From the NCBI RefSeq assembly GCF_965638725.1, contig NC_134975.1:2492179-2556178 (forward strand): a stretch of 64,000 nucleotides of DNA, written 5' to 3'. Under the pieces are notes generated by a model that had not been told where the DNA came from, made no database searches, and worked only from the letters and a program-made list of their open reading frames with translations. Position numbers and translations under genes: made by a program. Each line of letters begins with the position of its first letter. The stretch's first letter is position 1. The DNA is from Aptenodytes patagonicus (taxonomy: Eukaryota > Chordata > Aves > Sphenisciformes > Spheniscidae). Below are positions 61,801-64,000 of this stretch, piece by piece.

Positions 61801-64000
61801 CGGGGGGCCGGGCGGGGTGGGGGGCGGCTGGGCCGGGGCCGCTGTCCTGGGCGGGGGGCGGGGGGGGGGGCTGTCAGGGGGCGGGGGTGATTGGGCCGGG
61901 GGGGAGGGGGGGCAGCTGGTTTTGGGGGGGACGGTGGGGTGCGACCAGGCCGGGGGGGGGCTGTCTGGGGTGGGGGGCGGTGGGGGGAGCCGGGCCGGGG
62001 TGTGCGCCGGGGGGGGGGGGGGGGCTGCGGGAGCTGCCCTGGGGGTCGGGGGTCTCTTCTGGGGGGGCTGGCTGGGGGAGGGGGGGCGTCAGCTCTTGGC
62101 TGGGAGCGTCCGTCTCCCGCGGGCTTGTGTCTCGGGGGAGTGTCACGGTTTTGAGTGGGGTCTGGGGGGGGGGGGCAGGGAGCGGGAGGTGTTTTGGGGA
62201 GGTGTGAGGACACCCCCGGGGGTGGGGGGGGCTGCTGTGGCGGCGGGTGCCGGGGGCTGCGCCCCGGGGCGGGCCCCGAAATCTTCCCCAAGCCCCTTTC
62301 CCCAGGACAGCTGGGGGGCCGGAGCTGGCCCGGGCGGGGGGGGGGGGTGTCCCCCCTCCTCGCAGGGGCGCAGCCCCGAGACTCGGCCCCTCCGGGGGAC
62401 GCGGTGGCTGGAGGCACCTCGCCTCCCTCCCTGGGGCCCGGCCGCGGTGGCCCCTGCCGGCGGGGAGGGGGACGCGGGGGACCCCACCTCGGCGCCAGAG
62501 CAGCGCGGTCGATGAAATGACGCTTCTGGGAAATAACGGGCTTCACCGGCGGGACGACGGCGTCGGGGGCTGCCGGGGAGCCCCGCCGAAGTTCTCGTGC
62601 TGTTTCTCTGTCCCCGTTCTGTGGAGGGGTCCGTCTGTCCGTCCGTCCGCGTTTGGGATCGTTTCCCTCCGCGTCTGTTTTCCGGAGCGCCAGGTTTTGG
62701 GGGGAGTGGGGGGGTGGGCGGTTTAGAGGACGTTTCTCTGGGGTTTTAGGGTGAGCCTTTTCCAGGCGCTTTTACTCCTGCGTGAGGCACCTGCGCCGGT
62801 GGCTCCGGGGTTACGGCTGCTGCGGGCACCGCTTTTCGGGTGAAGCTGTTGGCCGCAGGCAGGGTTTTCCCCGACCAGCCTGTGAACGCCGGAGCCGCCT
62901 CTTTGGCTGTGCGACGGGGATGCTCAGATAGGGGGTTCACCCCCCGTTTTCGTGTTGCCCAGCCGGTGTTCCCCAGCACTCCCCTCCGCCCCCCGTTACC
63001 GATTCTGCAGTGGCTCTGGAGACCTTCCCCGGGCAGGAGGGGCTGCGCCGTTCTCCCCCCCTGCGCAGGGGGGGCACCGGGACGGGCAGCGCGTGGCTCC
63101 GGCAGCTCCACGGAGCCTGGCGGGGAGGAGCAGAGAGCGGGTACGGGTTCCCTAAAGCCCGGAGCCGGCGTCCCAGCCGCTGCCGGACTCCGTTCCCGTT
63201 GAACCCCTCCTGAAGAGAAGCTGCGGTGCCAACGGCCGACTCGTTTTGGTCGCCGAGAGTAAGAGCACATCTGTCGTCAGTCCCAAACGGGGGCTTTGTG
63301 CCGATGCCCTGCGCCGGTGCCCCATGGGGACGGCCGAAGGGGGACCCAGAGACCCTGGGGGGGCACGGGAAGAGGCAGCGGCGGCTCTGGGGAAGCTCTT
63401 GGGCCAAAGCTGCTGCTGGCAGCCCGGCTGTAAACTTGTTCTTTGCTCGTGGTCGCTCCTTTTGCAGAGTCTCGGCTCCTGGGTATGTGGTGGGCGCGTG
63501 GGGCCTGTGCTGTGAGAACGGGGGGGGGGGGCTTCCCCGGGCACCGACGCCCTGGACAGGCAGCGTCCCTGTGCTGTGCTTTGCGCCTGGCGAGGCCGGT
63601 GTCCGTGGGGCGAGGGCGGCGTTGTCCAGGAGCAGCTCGCAGATACCTTCCCGCTGCGTATCGGGGTCCGGGTGCAGGCGAAGTAGGGAGCATCTGCGTC
63701 TGCCGGGTCGCGCCCTGTGCCCCTTGGCTTAGGTGGGGGCTGTGCCTGGGGCGGGGGGGAGGGCGGTGGGAGAGGGCGCGCCGCATCCTGCGGCACGGCT
63801 GGGGCGAGCAGCGGCAGAGCCGGGATAACGATTTTTGGCCTCATCTCGGCTTTCGCTTCCAAGGACCCGAGGAAACCTGAGCGGCCTCGGTGAGCCGGTG
63901 TGACAGGCGGGGCTCCGGAGCCCTTGCGAAGGTGTCGGTGTTCGGAGGAGCCGGGGAGCCAGCGAGCTGCGGGGCCCCGGAGCGCCGATCCTGTTTGCAC
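61801..64000. other. GC-rich DNA downstream of the CpG island, no gene recognised
   Basis: Probably the first intron of the downstream gene. G homopolymers are dense from 61800 to 62350. No conserved protein segment was seen in any frame; open frames up to about 290 codons are low-complexity proline/glycine/arginine frames. Confidence 0.5.

Noticed and set aside
61801-64000. IKZF4 coding exons
   Set aside because: Expected from human gene order, but no zinc-finger or other IKZF4 peptide was found in any frame.

Overview
This window is vertebrate nuclear DNA, most probably from a bird and most likely from one of the very GC-rich small (dot) microchromosomes. The exons have canonical GT/AG boundaries. 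The second half is extremely GC-rich, with long C and G homopolymers and GC-saturated codons. Interspersed repeats are sparse. The gene set (SARNP, GDF11, RAB5B, SUOX) is the one found in the human 12q13.2 neighbourhood. Species cannot be fixed from the sequence alone, and a non-avian reptile is not formally excluded.

Layout: (1) 1-31.3 kb is moderate in GC and holds the 3' part of SARNP on the + strand. Eight coding exons (149 residues) and a long 3' UTR are present; the N-terminal SAP-domain exons lie upstream of the window. One 19-kb intron carries a 566-bp, 15-bp-unit minisatellite of almost 38 identical copies. (2) 31.3-36.2 kb is a convergent intergenic stretch where GC content rises sharply. 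(3) 36.2-47.2 kb is GDF11 on the - strand: three coding exons and a probable 5-kb 3' UTR. The first exon does not read through in one frame. (4) 47351-47450 is a run of 100 Ns. (5) 47.45-57.8 kb is RAB5B on the + strand: a CpG-island promoter, a large 5' intron, five coding exons and a 3' UTR, with one extra base in the first coding exon. (6) 57.8-60.9 kb is SUOX on the + strand, intact, 536 residues. (7) 61.3-64 kb is a CpG island and GC-rich DNA, probably the 5' end of the next gene (IKZF4 by human gene order, not proven here).

The four genes are functionally unrelated: mRNA export, a secreted TGF-beta ligand, an early-endosome GTPase and mitochondrial sulfite oxidation. There is no operon-like logic. 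Synteny and local structure are the informative points. The RAB5B-SUOX order and the convergent SARNP/GDF11 pair match human. The GDF11-RAB5B adjacency does not, and it sits exactly on the 100-N gap. The most notable non-genic structures are a 37-bp perfect hairpin between RAB5B and SUOX, a 30-bp perfect inverted repeat in the GDF11 3' UTR, a 24-bp tandem repeat with TTTAAA cores just upstream of SUOX, and a cluster of CDX/HOX-type sites in GDF11 intron 1. I saw no convincing undescribed biological system.
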